DNA of 64,000 bases from Branchiostoma floridae (lineage: Eukaryota; Chordata; Leptocardii; Amphioxiformes; Branchiostomatidae): the NCBI RefSeq assembly GCF_000003815.2, contig NC_049997.1, forward strand, positions 8,734,431 through 8,798,430, written 5' to 3'. The translations under genes and the position numbers were made by a program. Positions 12,364 through 25,979 of the stretch are shown in pieces; positions within the stretch are counted from its first letter, which is position 1; the number at the start of each line of letters is the position of its first letter. Below the pieces are notes generated by a model. The model was not told the origin of the DNA. It saw nothing but the letters and a program-made list of their open reading frames with translations, and did no database searches.

Positions 12364-13548
12364 CCTGGCTGTCTGCTGGGGATAGCACTGTCTGGTAATT
12401 ACATACGAGTACTAAGCCGTCTTTTGTTACAAAGCCTTTGTGCCATTTCTGGGAACTGCGCCGTTTCACCTGCTACAATTCAAACATACGGACACTTACG
12501 TACTCTCGCACACATACATACGTGTGGCAACTTCCTAAACGAGGCAAGGCATTGTACTTGGCTTGTCAGGCAACTTTTCAACTGAGAGTTCGTACCCGTG
12601 AAACACATGTACACCTGTTCTCTCTACTTAATACAATGTACAACGCAACAACCCGCGACCCCCATGGTTCTGACACGCTCCCAACATCGCTCCCGGGCAC
12701 CGCATCTACACAACAAGGCCGCATTGGTCAGGGCTAGGAGAAATGCTGTGTTTCCGGTTAGTGAGCTGACCCGAGCAAATCCTGCCGACCTATAGCCTCC
12801 ATAGCAGGCTTCGAGCGGTGTTAGCCTTTTTTTGATGGGGGAGGGGGGCTGTCTCACGAGGTGGGGCAAACTCCCTTCTACGGCAAACACCCTTTCCCAG
12901 CACAACATAACCTAGCTAACCTAGCCATAGCGGTATCGCGTTACAACGCCCCCTAATAAATTAAAAAAAAAACCTCGAAGTCTGCGACGGAGGCTACCGA
13001 GCCCAGCCTTCTATGACCGACTACAGGCAAGGGACGTGGAAGAGAACTTATCCCATATTCGGTCGGCATTTTGAATGGCACCGATCTGACATCTGAGGGA
13101 CGAAAGTCAGAACAGAATTCCGGGCAGCCTTGCAAATTTTCCCTGTATCTTACACTATTCTTAACAGATCGAGGCTTTGAACATTAGTGTAAAAATGTAT
13201 AGTAAGAATTGCACTTCTTTCTTTATAGGTTATTGACATAGATATTGTATATAATAATAACATAGATCTAACCCTTTATTTGGTTGATTGTATATTGACT
13301 GTTACCATGGCTAGCCATTGATGATAGCCTCCGTCTAGTTGGGTAGCCCTGGCTGCCCTGGCTGTATTTCTTACAGCCAAATTAATCAAATGAATACGAT
13401 GTTGAAAATACATGACATTGTATACAATTTCACACCTCAGTTTTACATCATGAAACAGACGAGTGTTTATGGGAATTTTTTTCCACTGAAATTTTAAAAA
13501 AGAAGAGAGAGAATCCTTACCTTAATACGAACCGACCATGTTTTGTTA
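12364..13548. other. Intergenic DNA, nothing recognised
   Basis: Mixed composition; short ORFs on both strands lack any domain or splice support. Confidence 0.4.
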
Positions 13549-13772
13549 AGCCCCCTTTCCACTAGACGGCGCTCGCGATGCGCTCTCACTGCGACCTAAA
13601 TAGGAAATGTGTAACCTTTGATTTCTTACTGGGTATATCATACAGCATGTGGAAGGGTGACTGGCAGGACAACAAAACACATAAATTCGGTTTTTTGTAC
13701 AATTTGTTGCGCGATCTGTGAAATTCTAGGTCGCAGAGAGAGCGTGGCGAGAGCGCCGTCCTAGCAGACGGG
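13549..13772. mobile_element. Inverted-repeat MITE, family B copy 2
   Basis: Left AGCCCCCTTTCCACTAGACG preceded by TTA. The right arm keeps AGGTCGCAGAGAGAGCG...GAGCGCCGTCCTAG but the outermost end is eroded. Confidence 0.7.
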
Positions 13773-14863
13773 ATTGGAAACACAACAATAATTTCTGCAG
13801 GCCTCAGGTAATTATCGTACCTGCCAACCGCGCCTTCTGGTGTTTTCCCGCTGATTGATCTGACCTGTCTCCTGTGTGCACGCGGAGCGCTAATTGTTCG
13901 GCAAAAATCACGCCTGGAGCCAAACAAGGCCGCACCTTTCCGCTTACGTCGTGGGGAGATCAGACACAGTCAGCCGCCCACAGAAACACCTGCGTCCCGG
14001 TCCCTTCCGGAAGATTTCAAACTCTTGAAGTGACGATGGATCATACCATAAAACAGAGGTGATCTTTTATTACAACTTTCTATTGCCAAAACAGTACATT
14101 CGAAAGAGCCCCATGTCCGTTTTAAATCTCATTTGTTCGTATATCCTCCATAAGATAAGCCTTTGTTTTTCGAGCTGAATATTTATAAGAAGTACCTTTG
14201 CATGATAATCTCACGTGTAAAAATGTTTAATACTTAGAGATTGCTTTGAACAGTTCCCGGTTTAAATTGTCGTAGGGAATCGAACTCGCAAAGTTTAACC
14301 TTTTTTGTTCTCTGGTTACAGGGCTACGTCTAACAAAAACAGCCGCTAGCGAAAGAGGATGGTATGGGACTCAGTTGGATGACGAAACTATTTTCACAAC
14401 AAAAGTTAAAACTTTCCCAAGGCCTGTACTAAAGACAACCTCTGTGAAGATGTGAAGAAGTTAAACTACGTGAAGATACCAGGGATTATACCGGATAAGG
14501 CATGGCCTTAAAACGACAGGGGCTTAGTCACAGGAAACATTAAGCTGGGGGACGCAGGTGTAACTGACAGAGTTTTCAGGACGAACTGTGAATAGTGCGG
14601 TTGCTCATCGTCGGAAATGGCCGTTTAACACTTTACAGGATGTACTGACTGTGTAACAGTGTTGTGAGTTGCCGGTGGTCTGTGTTTTGATGCTGTTTCA
14701 AACGAGAACTACCGTCGAATCGCCTGTAAAAGTACTTATTAGTAGGACAATGGACCTGGCTATTTAGTGCAGAGAAAATTGAGGCCAGCTAACTACAGAA
14801 GTCTGCTGCTTTTAACTCCCACTGGGCTGTTTACATGTAGTACAACTCTAACAAAACACCAAG
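13773..14863. other. Region upstream of the 14.9-kb membrane gene
   Basis: It presumably holds the promoter and 5' UTR of the gene that starts at 14864; no specific element was identified. Several upstream ATGs exist if the UTR is long. Confidence 0.35.
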
Positions 14864-17800
14864 ATGGCGAAGTGTTGTTCAAACTGTTGGTACGATCGTG
14901 CGTGTTGGTTTTTCGGACTTTTCACGTCTATCTTCGGCGGGATCTCGGTTTTCTTCGGGATCGGAGCCCTCATGTACTGGAACAACCACGACTTGATCGA
15001 CGAGTTTGCTATCCCGATCTGGGTCGGCGTTTTTGTAAGTATTTCTTTCTAGAATGTATTCTTAGCTCTGTTCAGACCCTTATAGTTCCTAGTTGAACAT
15101 CGGGCACCAAATTTCCTTGATGTTTTTGTAGCAGAGTATATATATTTTACTGAGAGGGCTTTCTAACACTTCCACATTACCATACTCTATCGAGCTAGAG
15201 GCACCTCCTTGAACACGGGACCTCCATTTTACGTTCCTCACGAAAGACGGACATAGCCAAAACGTGATGCCCTTCCCAAGATTGAACCAGTTACTAATTT
15301 CATGCAGTTTTTACTTATGTTAACATCTATTCTATGTTCCAACGTAAACAGACCCTCAGAAGATCCATATAGTCTAGCGTACAACCAAATTTCTTGACAG
15401 TCCACCACCGGACATACCTACGGCCCCAACTCTATCGCCTTGAACTTTTCATAAACAGATAAAGAACCAAACAAATAAACGAGCTAACTAACGAACGAAG
15501 AAAGAGACAAAAGAGATATTCAATTTGATTTGAGTTTTTGTTGGATGTAAAGTGTACAGCAGGATGTGGTGCTGTAGTGTTATTCATTTACAGATATGTC
15601 GGAAGCAATTTAGTCAAACTTTCAAGAACAAGTTTGGAAAGTTAAGAAGAGTCTGAAGTACAGTAGACTCTATGGTATGGTCACAAACTGTTAACAGAGC
15701 ACTGTAGTCGGCACAGACAGCCATGTGGCTTGTTAAATATGCTAATCACAGGCTTTCAAACGTCCGGAATATGTGAGTCATCTTGACAATTTTATGCACT
15801 GGTGGGTGACCCAAAAATTGCAAACAGACGCCCCCAAAACCTTTCATACTCGTAAAAAACACCAAACCATGCACTACGACATGTTAATCTATCTACATCT
15901 GTGGCATTTGTATAGGTTTAACATTTCTTAGTTGTGTGCACTTCTGTTGTCATTGTTTTGTTCAATCTGTTGTCTTCATTTTCGTTGCCACCTCAAATAT
16001 GTAACAAACCATTTTGCATTGCCTCTGGCGACTGAATATGTGACATGGTTGTCGGGTATATTTCCGCAAGGTGGAAAGACAAGAAATCTGGCTGTACAAA
16101 TCGCAGTTGGTAAATGCCCATTTTTCGCTATAACGTTTTCTCTTTTTTCTCTTGTTAATTTGTAAGTCTTTCGTTTCATAATTCAAACGAAATCATCCGT
16201 GATTATCATCGGACTATTCCTATTTGAATAGCCTCGAGCCTACAAGGGTCACTCAGGCGACTGACCTCATTTGAAATCTAACAATCAAAATATAAATGAT
16301 GCACCTTATTTTTATCCGAACACAAAAACATTCCTACATACAAAACTACATCTTCAGTGTAAAAGAATATTCTTTACGGTAGAGTTGAGTTTATGTGATA
16401 TTTAGTGTTGCACTTATTAACACAAACATCGCGGATATATATCGGGGTATTCAAGCCCAATTCATCGGTGTGGAAGATTCACTTGTCCAACCGGATAGTT
16501 TGGCCTCAGGTTGGTTTATTGTGGTCATAATTGCCATGGGTGTGACACAAAAACTGACCACTAGGCCGTTTGTAGTGGTCAGTTTTGTTTCGTAAGCAAC
16601 GCCTAATCTTCTTCATGAATGACCAATACGTTTGCTGGTAATCGTAAACAATCTTCCATTTTGTTAAAAAGTTGTGCACGAGATAAGATGCAGGTGCATA
16701 CTGCAGTTGATCCAATTCCCAACAGAGGGCGCACTTTTCAATGACAAGTTTTTTTACCCACCTTGAGTTGACGATTAAAAAAGGCGTTGGATCTTGTCCA
16801 GTTTTCATAAGCCTACTCTTCAAACAAATCGTAGCCGTAACCTATCAATAACAATATTGGATAACCTTAACTCCAATATTTTAAGGTATGAATACTTGGA
16901 TATGATAGATTTTGTATCTAATGAAAACTTATGGAATAGATCAGATGTACTAACCACGATGTTTGTTTCCACAGTTGATCTGCATCGGTGGGCTGGTTAT
17001 GGCGAATAACAAATGCAGAAGATGGGAAGACATCAACAAAGAGGTACATTCATCAATTTGCTTGTTTTTATCTTTCTTTGGCTGTGTACTTAGCAACCTC
17101 TCAAATGTTCATGAATTTAAAGATTGATATTATTAGGTTATTCGTTTGTAGTCATAAACGTTGATGAAGGACATAGATAACAGCATTGCAGTAATGAAGA
17201 CGATATGACTATTTCATTGATAATAGGTTTGTTCGTAATGTCGAGCATTACTGTATTAATTTATTACTAACAAATATGTTGTTGTAAAGAATATTGGAAA
17301 AGAGATTTATTGATACATTTGTGGATAATTTTAGCCCTTCTAAACGATATTCCGAATAAAGACACTAGTGACAACGCCAAATTGATAAAAAGACCAGCAT
17401 GATTATACAACAGCCATAATACTAATCCTATCACCGGACTTCAGGAAAGTGTTTGATGTGTGTTTTTCTGTGTGTGATTCTAGTACTTGGAGGAACTTGA
17501 ACTAAAACTCATATCGGAAGAAGAGCCGAAGCCTGTCAAGAGGATGGAAAGTTTCACTCGACTCTTCAAATCCAGGTCCAGGTTGTCTATCCGTAGCGAC
17601 GTTGGAAAGGGTAAAGCTTCTCAGTCAGTCAACCAAGTCTCTGAGAAACAGATCTTCGAGAGACTAGACTTGTTGCGCAAGGAGAGGGAAAATGAAGCCG
17701 CTAGTCGACAAGGTTCTCCTAAATCTAAGTCCCGACACGATAAAATCAGACGACAGGCTAAATACGAGTTGTTGAACGAGTTGGGGGACCAACCGTTACA

Positions 17801-20075
17801 CCTGAGTTCGTCTTGGTACTCCGATCTTAACTGTTTAACGGATGAAGATATGAACAAGTGTCAAGATAACATGAGGAATAAAAGGTTTAAGCCAATTCCC
17901 GATCATATCAATCACGATAGAAACGACAATGGAAATGAACAGCTTGGAAATGAACATTGGTCACCAGATGATCGCTCAAGTAAAAGGCAGGAAAGAGACA
18001 GAAGACGAGGTGAAAAGGGTAACAGAAGACACCGTGATACAGGCAAAGTTGATGAGTTTGAGATGCTAGCAATGGGACAATACAGCGAATCAGCTCATTC
18101 GACCCACAAATCAAAACAAAGAAGAAGCCTACAGAAAAGAAAGCAGGGAGCAGACATTGAGCAAGAGGAGCGGTACGGGGATAATGAAATCCCTATAGAG
18201 ACTGTTTCACGTAGAGCTGAGAGGAGACCAGAGTATAGGAGGTCATTCTCGGAAGGTTATCGTGAAACTGGTAGCATTTCCGACTTCAACGATGAGAACA
18301 TGATTGAGAAGAGGCTCCATGATAAAAGAAACTCTACAGCATCATTGGGGACCGGTGTTGTTCAACATCACACGTCAGGCAACTTTCTAGAGGTGCCTGG
18401 AGTAAGACGAAAGAAGCGGGAAAAGGATCTGTCTACAGATGTGTGGCAACAAGATTCTAGAAGTCTCCCTGGAACTCCCGAAGGAAGGCGAAAGGCAGTT
18501 CGGGAAGAGACAGACATTCCTCTGTACACAAAAAGTCTTCCTGGGACGCCAGAGAGAAGAAGGCGCATCCCCAATCCGTTAGGCTATCACGACCGTTTGG
18601 ACTCTACCACGATTAACTTCTACCAAAAGTCAAGTCGGATCGGAGAAGTCAAGCGGAAATCCCCGAGTCAAAGATCGGTGAACAGCATGGCGGAGTATCA
18701 GAAGCGATCGCTCGATAAGTTTATGATTCCTGCGTTTATGGAACAGCAGCAAGGTATCACGACCGAGCCTGACTACTACACCACAACAAGCTTGGACAGG
18801 AAGCAGCAAAGAGCTCGGCACAGGTCACAGCCTTTGGCAATGTCAGAAAATCATGGTAGCAGCATTGACTGTATGGATGGCAGTAGGCGACGGTCTATCC
18901 CTGGCATCATCATCTCACAGGACGCACTCGATGGGCATTTAAACCCCGACGACTCTATCCAAAACATGAATGGATCACAGCAATTTGCTTCTCCCAATAC
19001 TTACAGGCGAATGTCTGTACGACCAAAAGTGTCGACCCGCGCTGACTACATATCATTAGGTTTATCAACTCCTACTTCGAGGTCGCCTAAACAGTCTCCT
19101 GCTCAAAGACGTAGGAAGACTGAACCAGCGCTGGCAGGACTCGAGTCCTTAAAAACTTACAGGGATTCCCTCGAGGCAGATGGATACACCAGTGCGGAGT
19201 TAGAGGCAGACATCTATGACCACATGGTAAGAGAAAGGATGAGAAAGTTCAAGGGAAACATCACAGAGCCCAAAGTAATTTTCCCGACCCGCAAACGCCA
19301 TCGCACTGCACCAGCGCCGGTGTCGCCTGCAACACGCAGGAGGTATTTAGATGACATGCACCAGTCTCCTTTCTTTGGTCTACAGGATGAAGACGATGAC
19401 ATGAATGATGCGCATGCCTACAGCAAGTTCGGCTCGAGGAAACAGAGCCTTCCACCATATTTGGACCGAAGGCAGCGAAGAACGTCGGGAAAACACCGAA
19501 AACCAAGCATTCCATATCTCGAATCGTACTCTTCTGAATCAGAGGAAGGGGAAGAGGCAAGCCTGCTTGGCTCGAGAGTTACGCTGAATTCTCGCGGCGG
19601 CAAGAACTCCCGCACAGTCTCTCCAACGGGCTCTCTGGAGGGTATCCTGAGGAGAACCGGTTCTCCACCGGAATTCAAGATGGCGGCGCGCAATAAGAAA
19701 GCAAAGCATCACGGGAGACATTTCGAAGGCGGAATGATCATGTCCGAACCCCGTAAGAAGAAGGTTCGTTCTCCAAAGTTAGTGTCAGACATGTATGAGA
19801 CGTCTGGGCAAGAAAACAGCGCGACAGAAAGCGAAACGTTCCCGCCAACAACATGGGAGACAGAGTATTCAACAGGGAAAAAGAACAACGACCTCCCGAA
19901 GAGCGTTTACTCGGAAGAAGACGAAATAAGGCTTCTCTACAACTCAAATAATGAAGATGCCCCGTATGTGAAAAACAATGACGGGAAAGTGGGCAACTCG
20001 CGGGCGCACGTGCTTCTGAATGATGACAAGGAAGGTGTGATGGTAGTCGTGGTGAAGAAGAGAGACACTTTATAG
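14864..20075 (+). CDS. Two-pass membrane protein with long disordered basic cytoplasmic tail (unrecognised family)
   Basis: Three exons by splice signals: 14864-15034, 16975-17043 and 17484-20075, all joined in phase 0, giving 943 residues. A Cys-rich start (CCSNCWYDRAC, possible palmitoylation) leads into TM1 (about residues 14-39), a short loop and TM2 (about 48-66). TM2 is interrupted by intron 1 after WVGVF. The remaining ~875 residues are hydrophilic, rich in Arg, Lys, Ser and Glu, and look disordered. They contain two SLPGTPE.RR motifs (residues about 407 and 431) and an acidic SSESEEGEE cluster. I recognise no catalytic domain. The start is the first ATG of an ORF preceded by CACCAAG. 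AATAAA signals lie at 20184 and 20706. Intron positions and the TM cap match the gene at 31.3-34.2 kb, so the two are probably tandem paralogues with different tails. A scaffold or adaptor role at a membrane is only a guess. Confidence 0.75.
15035..16974 (+). other. Intron 1 of the 14.9-kb membrane gene
   Basis: It runs GTAAGT...CCACAG, phase 0, inside TM2. It contains a near-perfect 16-17 bp-armed hairpin at 16547-16588. No other feature was recognised. Confidence 0.7.
16547..16588. repeat. Short hairpin (inverted repeat) in intron 1
   Basis: ACAAAAACTGACCACTA pairs with TAGTGGTCAGTTTTGT across an 9-10 base loop. It could be the footprint of a small transposon or form an RNA stem; no gene-like processing signals were recognised. 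Confidence 0.7.
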
Positions 20076-21835
20076 TTGACTTAAGTTGTGAAAGGAAGGG
20101 GGTTATAAGTTGGACTGTACAAAATTGCGTTAGGTTATCTGTCACCAAATTTTTACCAAATTGTGAATGTTTGAACATTGAAAAATAAATAGAAAAAAGC
20201 AAATTGCAAATAGATTGCAATTTTCTAGCGCAATTTTGCTCAGTCCAGTGATATAACGAGTCGTAAATGTACCTAATTGTATATACCATAAGGGAAAGGG
20301 GACAAATTGCAATAGCTGTCATTGCACAATTATTGCTGTTGTGATAATCGAAGGATGAATTTTAGGGCAGGGTAATAGTATTGGACTATTACTACCTCAT
20401 ATACAGACCTTATACTATGTATTGGTCTCAAAGTGATTTAAACTTTAAGTTAGTTATGTTGTCAGTCTGTTCAAAGACTGTATATTGATGTGTATAAAAT
20501 CCTTGGTCAGTTTTGTTACTAGACTGCTCTTCACTATGATGTTGATTTCTTTTATATTTTCTCGATAGATAAACCTGGGATGGTAATGATTTTCTCACAA
20601 TCTAGAGTTGTGTTTGATTATTTATTATTTTTCAGCACAAGTATATTTATGGTGCCTTATTCAATGAGGGCAATTGTATCAACGATTTAGATTTCAAGTG
20701 ACAGTAATAAACTGGTCTTAAGTAGGGATCACAGCCTAATTTAAGACTACTTAATCTTTTTTTAAATGCTTTTATTGCATTTAACTTCTCCTTACCACAA
20801 ACTATGTGTCTTCCGGGACAACACATAATGTGGTTATGATATTCAATGATGGTATAGTTGTTTATTCTTCATCTCAGTAAAAAGGTTATTCGTTTTCATA
20901 AGGTGTCCACGACTAGTTCATATTCTTTATTTTTTTTGTCTTGGTCAGAAATATGGCATAGTTCATATTTTTTATAATTTTTTTGGCTTGGTCAGAAATA
21001 TGGCATTGGCATCTATTAATGGATAGCTCGAAAAAAACTCCATCAACTCTGGCATTCCCTCTGTGTAATATGGATGAAAGCTCAGTGTGCAATGATCTCG
21101 CACTAACCAGTTCTAAATTTATAATCACTGAGCTTCTACCGACTAGAACTGCAGTACTTTTCAGTTCCACTGTGGGGCGCTTACACGCCTTTATCGTGGT
21201 GTATGCATCAAAGGAACGATCATCTATCAAACGTACTGATTGAACCTGTAAACTTTCGCGGAAAAAAGAAATTCTGCTAAGAGTAAGATGACTTCGATGA
21301 ATGTACGCAATTGCGCAGAGACTTCTCTTGAGTTACTCTCCCCTGACCCGGTGAAGACCCTACTATTCTGAGCACTTCAAGCGGTTAACCTGTCAAACAA
21401 AACACCATCTCGTCCAACGAGATCGTTACGCACTCTTCACCAGGTGCTTTTAACCGTTGACCTCCAGGTGTTCGCTAAGGCATCATTTATCATTTCGTAA
21501 CGGTTAAGTTGTGAACAGAGCTTTCTTTGCAGAATCAAGAAAATAGTCTTACTTACGACAGGTTTAAGAAAATTGATAGTCATCTTTGGAAAGGTCGCAT
21601 AGGCCATTCCTTGAAGGGGCGTGCTTGAATAGTGACAGTGTCGCTATGTGATGGCATTAAGTCCCGATTGTGTGAAAAGACTATCTTTAAAACAAGTGCT
21701 TTAAAAAAGCTGGCATTTTTCCAATGTTTGCGTGTGTACACGTTTTTTTTCTAGTTATTGGAATGTGCTGAAACTATTGTTTATATTAAATGGATGTAAA
21801 AAGGAAACAAGAACAATTTAAAATCACCCTCCCCT
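20076..21835. other. 3' UTR and intergenic DNA
   Basis: AATAAA motifs at 20184 and 20706 are candidate polyadenylation signals for the preceding gene. A 45-47 bp tandem duplication lies at 20916-21005 (TTGGTCAGAAATATGGCAT twice). No other gene is seen. Confidence 0.5.
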
Positions 21836-22090
21836 GGACTCGATCCCGGACCGTAGCTCTGCAAATCAGGCTGACGTCAGAGGTATTTGTGTAGTGACCC
21901 CTGAACCCGGAAGTCACTTCTCTGCATCATAGCGCACTTTTCAGAAAATGATATCTCAGCAATCGTATACCCCTGCTTTAACATTTTTACATTGTCACGG
22001 TCTCCATAGTACATACTACAAATCTGGTAAGTTAGAAGGTCCAGTTCTTTTTCGATAATACAGGGCGATCAATGAAAAATCGTGGAATTT
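21836..22090. repeat. Dispersed repeat, copy 1 (tRNA-like end)
   Basis: It starts with a segment whose reverse strand reads GTCCGGGATCGAGTCCAGG, similar to a tRNA B box. It continues with GCAAATCAGGCTGACG and CCATAGTACATACTAC, and ends with CGATCAATGAAAAATCG. A related copy is at 24008-24260 in the same direction. Confidence 0.5.
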
Positions 22091-24007
22091 CCATTTTCGC
22101 ACTGGAAATCCTACTAATGTCATAGGGTTTCCAGTCGAAATTGTTTTGTACCCAGGGGAATCAGAACATTTGTGTTCCCTAATAGAGGGTCTTGATTTAT
22201 GAAAAATAAAAGTTACAGAACAAAAATCGGACCTTCCGTTCCAGAGATATGGCCCTTTAAAGTTGCTGGGCCATGGGCGGTGTCCGCAGGTGTGGCGCCA
22301 GGTGTGAAAATCGCATTTCTAATTAGCAATAATTAAGAAAGTAAAAACATTGTGCCACTCAAAAGTTCTTTTCTGCACAGTCCAAGTAGTATTTTGTAGC
22401 AATCAAGTAAAGATAAGATGTTTATTTGCCTTTTTCTTTCACTACAGGTGAGGTCAACCTGCTGAAAATTAAGTTTTTTCAGCATGGCACATGCACAGCT
22501 GGAAAAGTGGCCAATTATTTCCAGATGACCCCTTTTTGAAGAGCGATAATCAATAAACTGTTCATCCTATAACTAAGATATTTCAGATATTGGAAATATG
22601 TAGTAGATTCTCTTAACACAGTTTATTGCAGACATTCTAGAGACATGGTTACGAGATTATGTGTAATCAAAAATACTAATTTTTAACATATCTCAAAAGG
22701 TCAAAGGTCATCGGCACCTGTCACTTATATAAGTCCACATAAAAAATCAACATTCTTCTCTATCTCAGTGACAAGTATCACATGTTTAATATAACAGAAT
22801 AGAAATAGTTTAGATAATTTCCACATCAATTATGCAAATTAGCTTCTGATTTGCATAATTAATATTTAATTACATGAAGCATCACTTAATCTATCTACAT
22901 ACCAATAATCATGATGATCCGTCAACCCCTTCTTGAGTTATTCCCTTTCACAGTCTGACCATAAGCATTGAATATCAGCATACCTTACTACTAAAGGGTT
23001 TTGGCTAATTCTAAATTTGTTATCAAAACTATCACATTTCACCAGGAAATACTACTTTTACGACATCTAATGACCAAAAGTATATAAAAATATTACCTAT
23101 GAACCATGACCACCTGACTTTGTAACTGGTTTATTCAAGTTTATTGAACAATTGATAATTCTTTGACATTACAACATATGTTTGAAAAGACTTGGTAGCT
23201 CCTCTTCTAAGCTGCACAGCTTTGAATGGTTGATACATTGTAATTCTCCCTCTGTGCCATCTCAATTTCTTCTATGATGTTGCAGGTGCTATTCCCAATG
23301 CAGCATCTTGCAAATCTGAAAACTTTTAACATTGGAAATATCAGCAAAAACCTCTATGCCCTTGATATCACATTCAATAACAAACACAACTTGCTATGTT
23401 ATTGATTTTTTGGATCTTACAAGGTAAAAATTGAACTTCAGTGGTGATCATCTCAACGTAAATATGCTCACGTTGGACACATTTACAAATGATGTTTCCT
23501 TTCATGAAGTTGGTGACAAAGAAAACAAAAGTTTTGCGTCTCAAACCTGAAACAAACGTGTCCGAACATACAATGTATCTACACTTATAAAGGCTATCTG
23601 TATACAATTAATGAATATCAATACGCTAATTATTTACATGGAAACGAGAATATTTTGATAATTATGGACCCGCCTAACTAAATTTATATGCAGGGTCCTA
23701 CGGCCGTAACTCACGGCCCGGACTCGGCACACCACACGGAGCGAGTAGCACATGTTGAACATTCACATCGCTAACTCACAACAAACCTACACATGTTATA
23801 CATCATTTTAAAGCTTAGAAACCGCTTGTTACACACATGGATGCAACTTTTTGAAAAAATAAGACATCAATGGTGAAAAATGCCATCTAAATTTGCAAAC
23901 TGGAGGTAAACCACCTTAAAATTGCGGTACAAGAAAGTTTCACGTACCAAATTGTAGCTTGTTTTCTTGTCTATCCAAACCTACCATATATGGGTTGCTT
24001 CCAAATA
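22091..24007. other. AT-rich intergenic DNA between two repeat copies
   Basis: The two flanking repeats could bound one inserted element of ~2.4 kb, but no protein domain was seen between them. Confidence 0.35.
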
Positions 24008-24260
24008 AGGCTGAGATGCAAATCAGGCTGACGCAACGCCATGCCCGCAGAGCGCTCGAACAGGTAAACGCGGAAGTGACTTTCCCGTCTCGCGAGGCAT
24101 TTTCCCGAAGGCCATATCTCAACAATCTTTTATCCCCTGCTTAAAATTTTTACATTGCCAGGGCCTCCATACTACATAGTACAATTCTGGTAAGTTTGAA
24201 GTTCTAGGCCTTTCTCAATTTTACACGGCGATCAATCGAAAATCGCTACACGCACGGAAA
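24008..24260. repeat. Dispersed repeat, copy 2
   Basis: It matches 21860-22090: GCAAATCAGGCTGACG, CGGAAGTGACTT, CTGCTTAAAATTTTTACATT, CTCCATACTACATAGTAC and CGATCAATCGAAAATCG, with many substitutions. Confidence 0.55.
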
Positions 24261-25979
24261 ACACCACCGCCGCACGCATGAATATTAACTAAGTCGCAAA
24301 GGAATCTGGGACAGGCTATATGTAACTGTTATATATATATACACGATTTATTTGGAAAACATTTCATTTTTATGAATTGGTAATACAACGTTAAAATGTA
24401 AGAGCAATAATTTGATTATATGCTGCATCAATCTTAGGAATATCATACTTCATTCATTTAATCTAATCAAATATTAGGCCCCATTACGGACCACAGACAA
24501 TGACTCACGACAGAGCTTTTAACTTGTATACAAATGCATTGCAGATTTTGAACAGGTCCGTTCATCTCAACATCACAATATCACAACATCACTCCATCAC
24601 TCCATCACAACGGCAACTATTCTGGTCTCAGGGCATTTTGCCGCGAAGGCGGCAAAATGCAAAAATCAAACTTGGAAGATAAAATCTTGTCTGGCGCATC
24701 CAAAATAGACCTGCTGTAGATGTACGTACGTTTGGCTTGCTAATTTCATGGTCTAATGAACTGTCTTCACCTGAATGTCTGTCTTCTTCTCGATTTAGTG
24801 TTGAAATATTCAAACACGTTGGCAAGACTATATAGTATGTTGCTTTTTTCTATTTTCGTACTCGCCTATCTATTGTATCTTTATAGGAAAGGAGTGCTTT
24901 TGTGAGACTGAAAATGCGTGTTTTACTGTGTAAACGATATGCTAATCATCACAAACCACTGACTGATTCACCAAATCAAGACTATACGACCGTGAATGAC
25001 CTTACAGGACCTGACAACATCGCTTCTGATTGGCCATTCACTCTGCCCTTTGACCTTAACGATCAAAATTTGTGTGGCAAATTTAACTGGATAATCTTCT
25101 TTGTTCGATGCTGTGCCACCTTTTATAGGGGACTGACTCGGGCAAAGTTCTTGTTCCTGTGAGGTAAAGCCTGTGCCTAAGAACAACATTCTCAATTCGT
25201 GAGTTGTTTTAATTTGATCGCCATGTTAGTAACTCCATAGTTAGTGACAACAGTCTAGGTGGGAAGAAGACAATGCAGTGCATTTGTTCATCCATGTGCA
25301 CTTCGGAATTTAAATCTACTCCCCGGACAACCCTTTGGTTAACATTTCAAGGTTGGTGCACTTTGTATTTTATCTTCTTTTACGAATAGGACTCCCACAG
25401 AGCACTGTACCATACTTTGAGGACTTTGATAAGTTTTTGAAAACTTTTCCTTACGTTTTACTGAACTAGTATTGTAGTCACGTAGCCAACTTGGCCGAGG
25501 GAGGTGAAACGCTACCAGCCGCCATTTTAAAACTATCACTAAGTGGCCACGTTAAGTACTCCAAAGTTTGTTGCTATGACGATAGCAAGAGTTGTATAAG
25601 AGCTAAATACGAGAAAATCACACCACTGGCAGCGTAAGATATATAGTCAAAATAACTCTGTATCTGACAGAACCATATTGCTTAGGGACAAGGATACAGG
25701 AACTGTAGTGAACTCAGGTCACCTTGACTGAGAGCACCAAAGACACGTCACGAAGCTTAGAGGATTTGTGGCGTACTTTAACACATACAGAACCCTGATA
25801 CAGGGATTTTAAGCAATGAATCCGCAATGCACGGCGCCACTGAACATTCTTACGGCTTAATCGACTGAAGGAAGTCTCGTAGGCGACCTTGTAGACTGTC
25901 AATCCTCTGCTAAAAGAACAGATTGTGTACCGACTGAAGATATGACACACGAGTAGCAGTGATCTCGGTTGACGTAAGT
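24261..25979. other. Intergenic DNA, nothing recognised
   Basis: A short AT dinucleotide run lies near 24330. A single AAAATGGCGGC (YY1-type) site occurs at 25518-25528 upstream of the tandem array. ORFs are short and unsupported. Confidence 0.4.

Noticed and set aside
12161-12585. ORFs of Cys-Val and His-Thr over the GT repeat
   Set aside because: They are pure translation of a dinucleotide repeat.
14767-15096. 109-codon ORF in another frame over exon 1 of the 14.9-kb gene
   Set aside because: It does not continue across the splice site, whereas the TM-encoding frame joins exons 2 and 3 in phase.
19738-20322. 194-codon minus-strand ORF at the end of the 14.9-kb gene
   Set aside because: It overlaps the coding exon and its 3' UTR in antisense and shows no recognisable domain.
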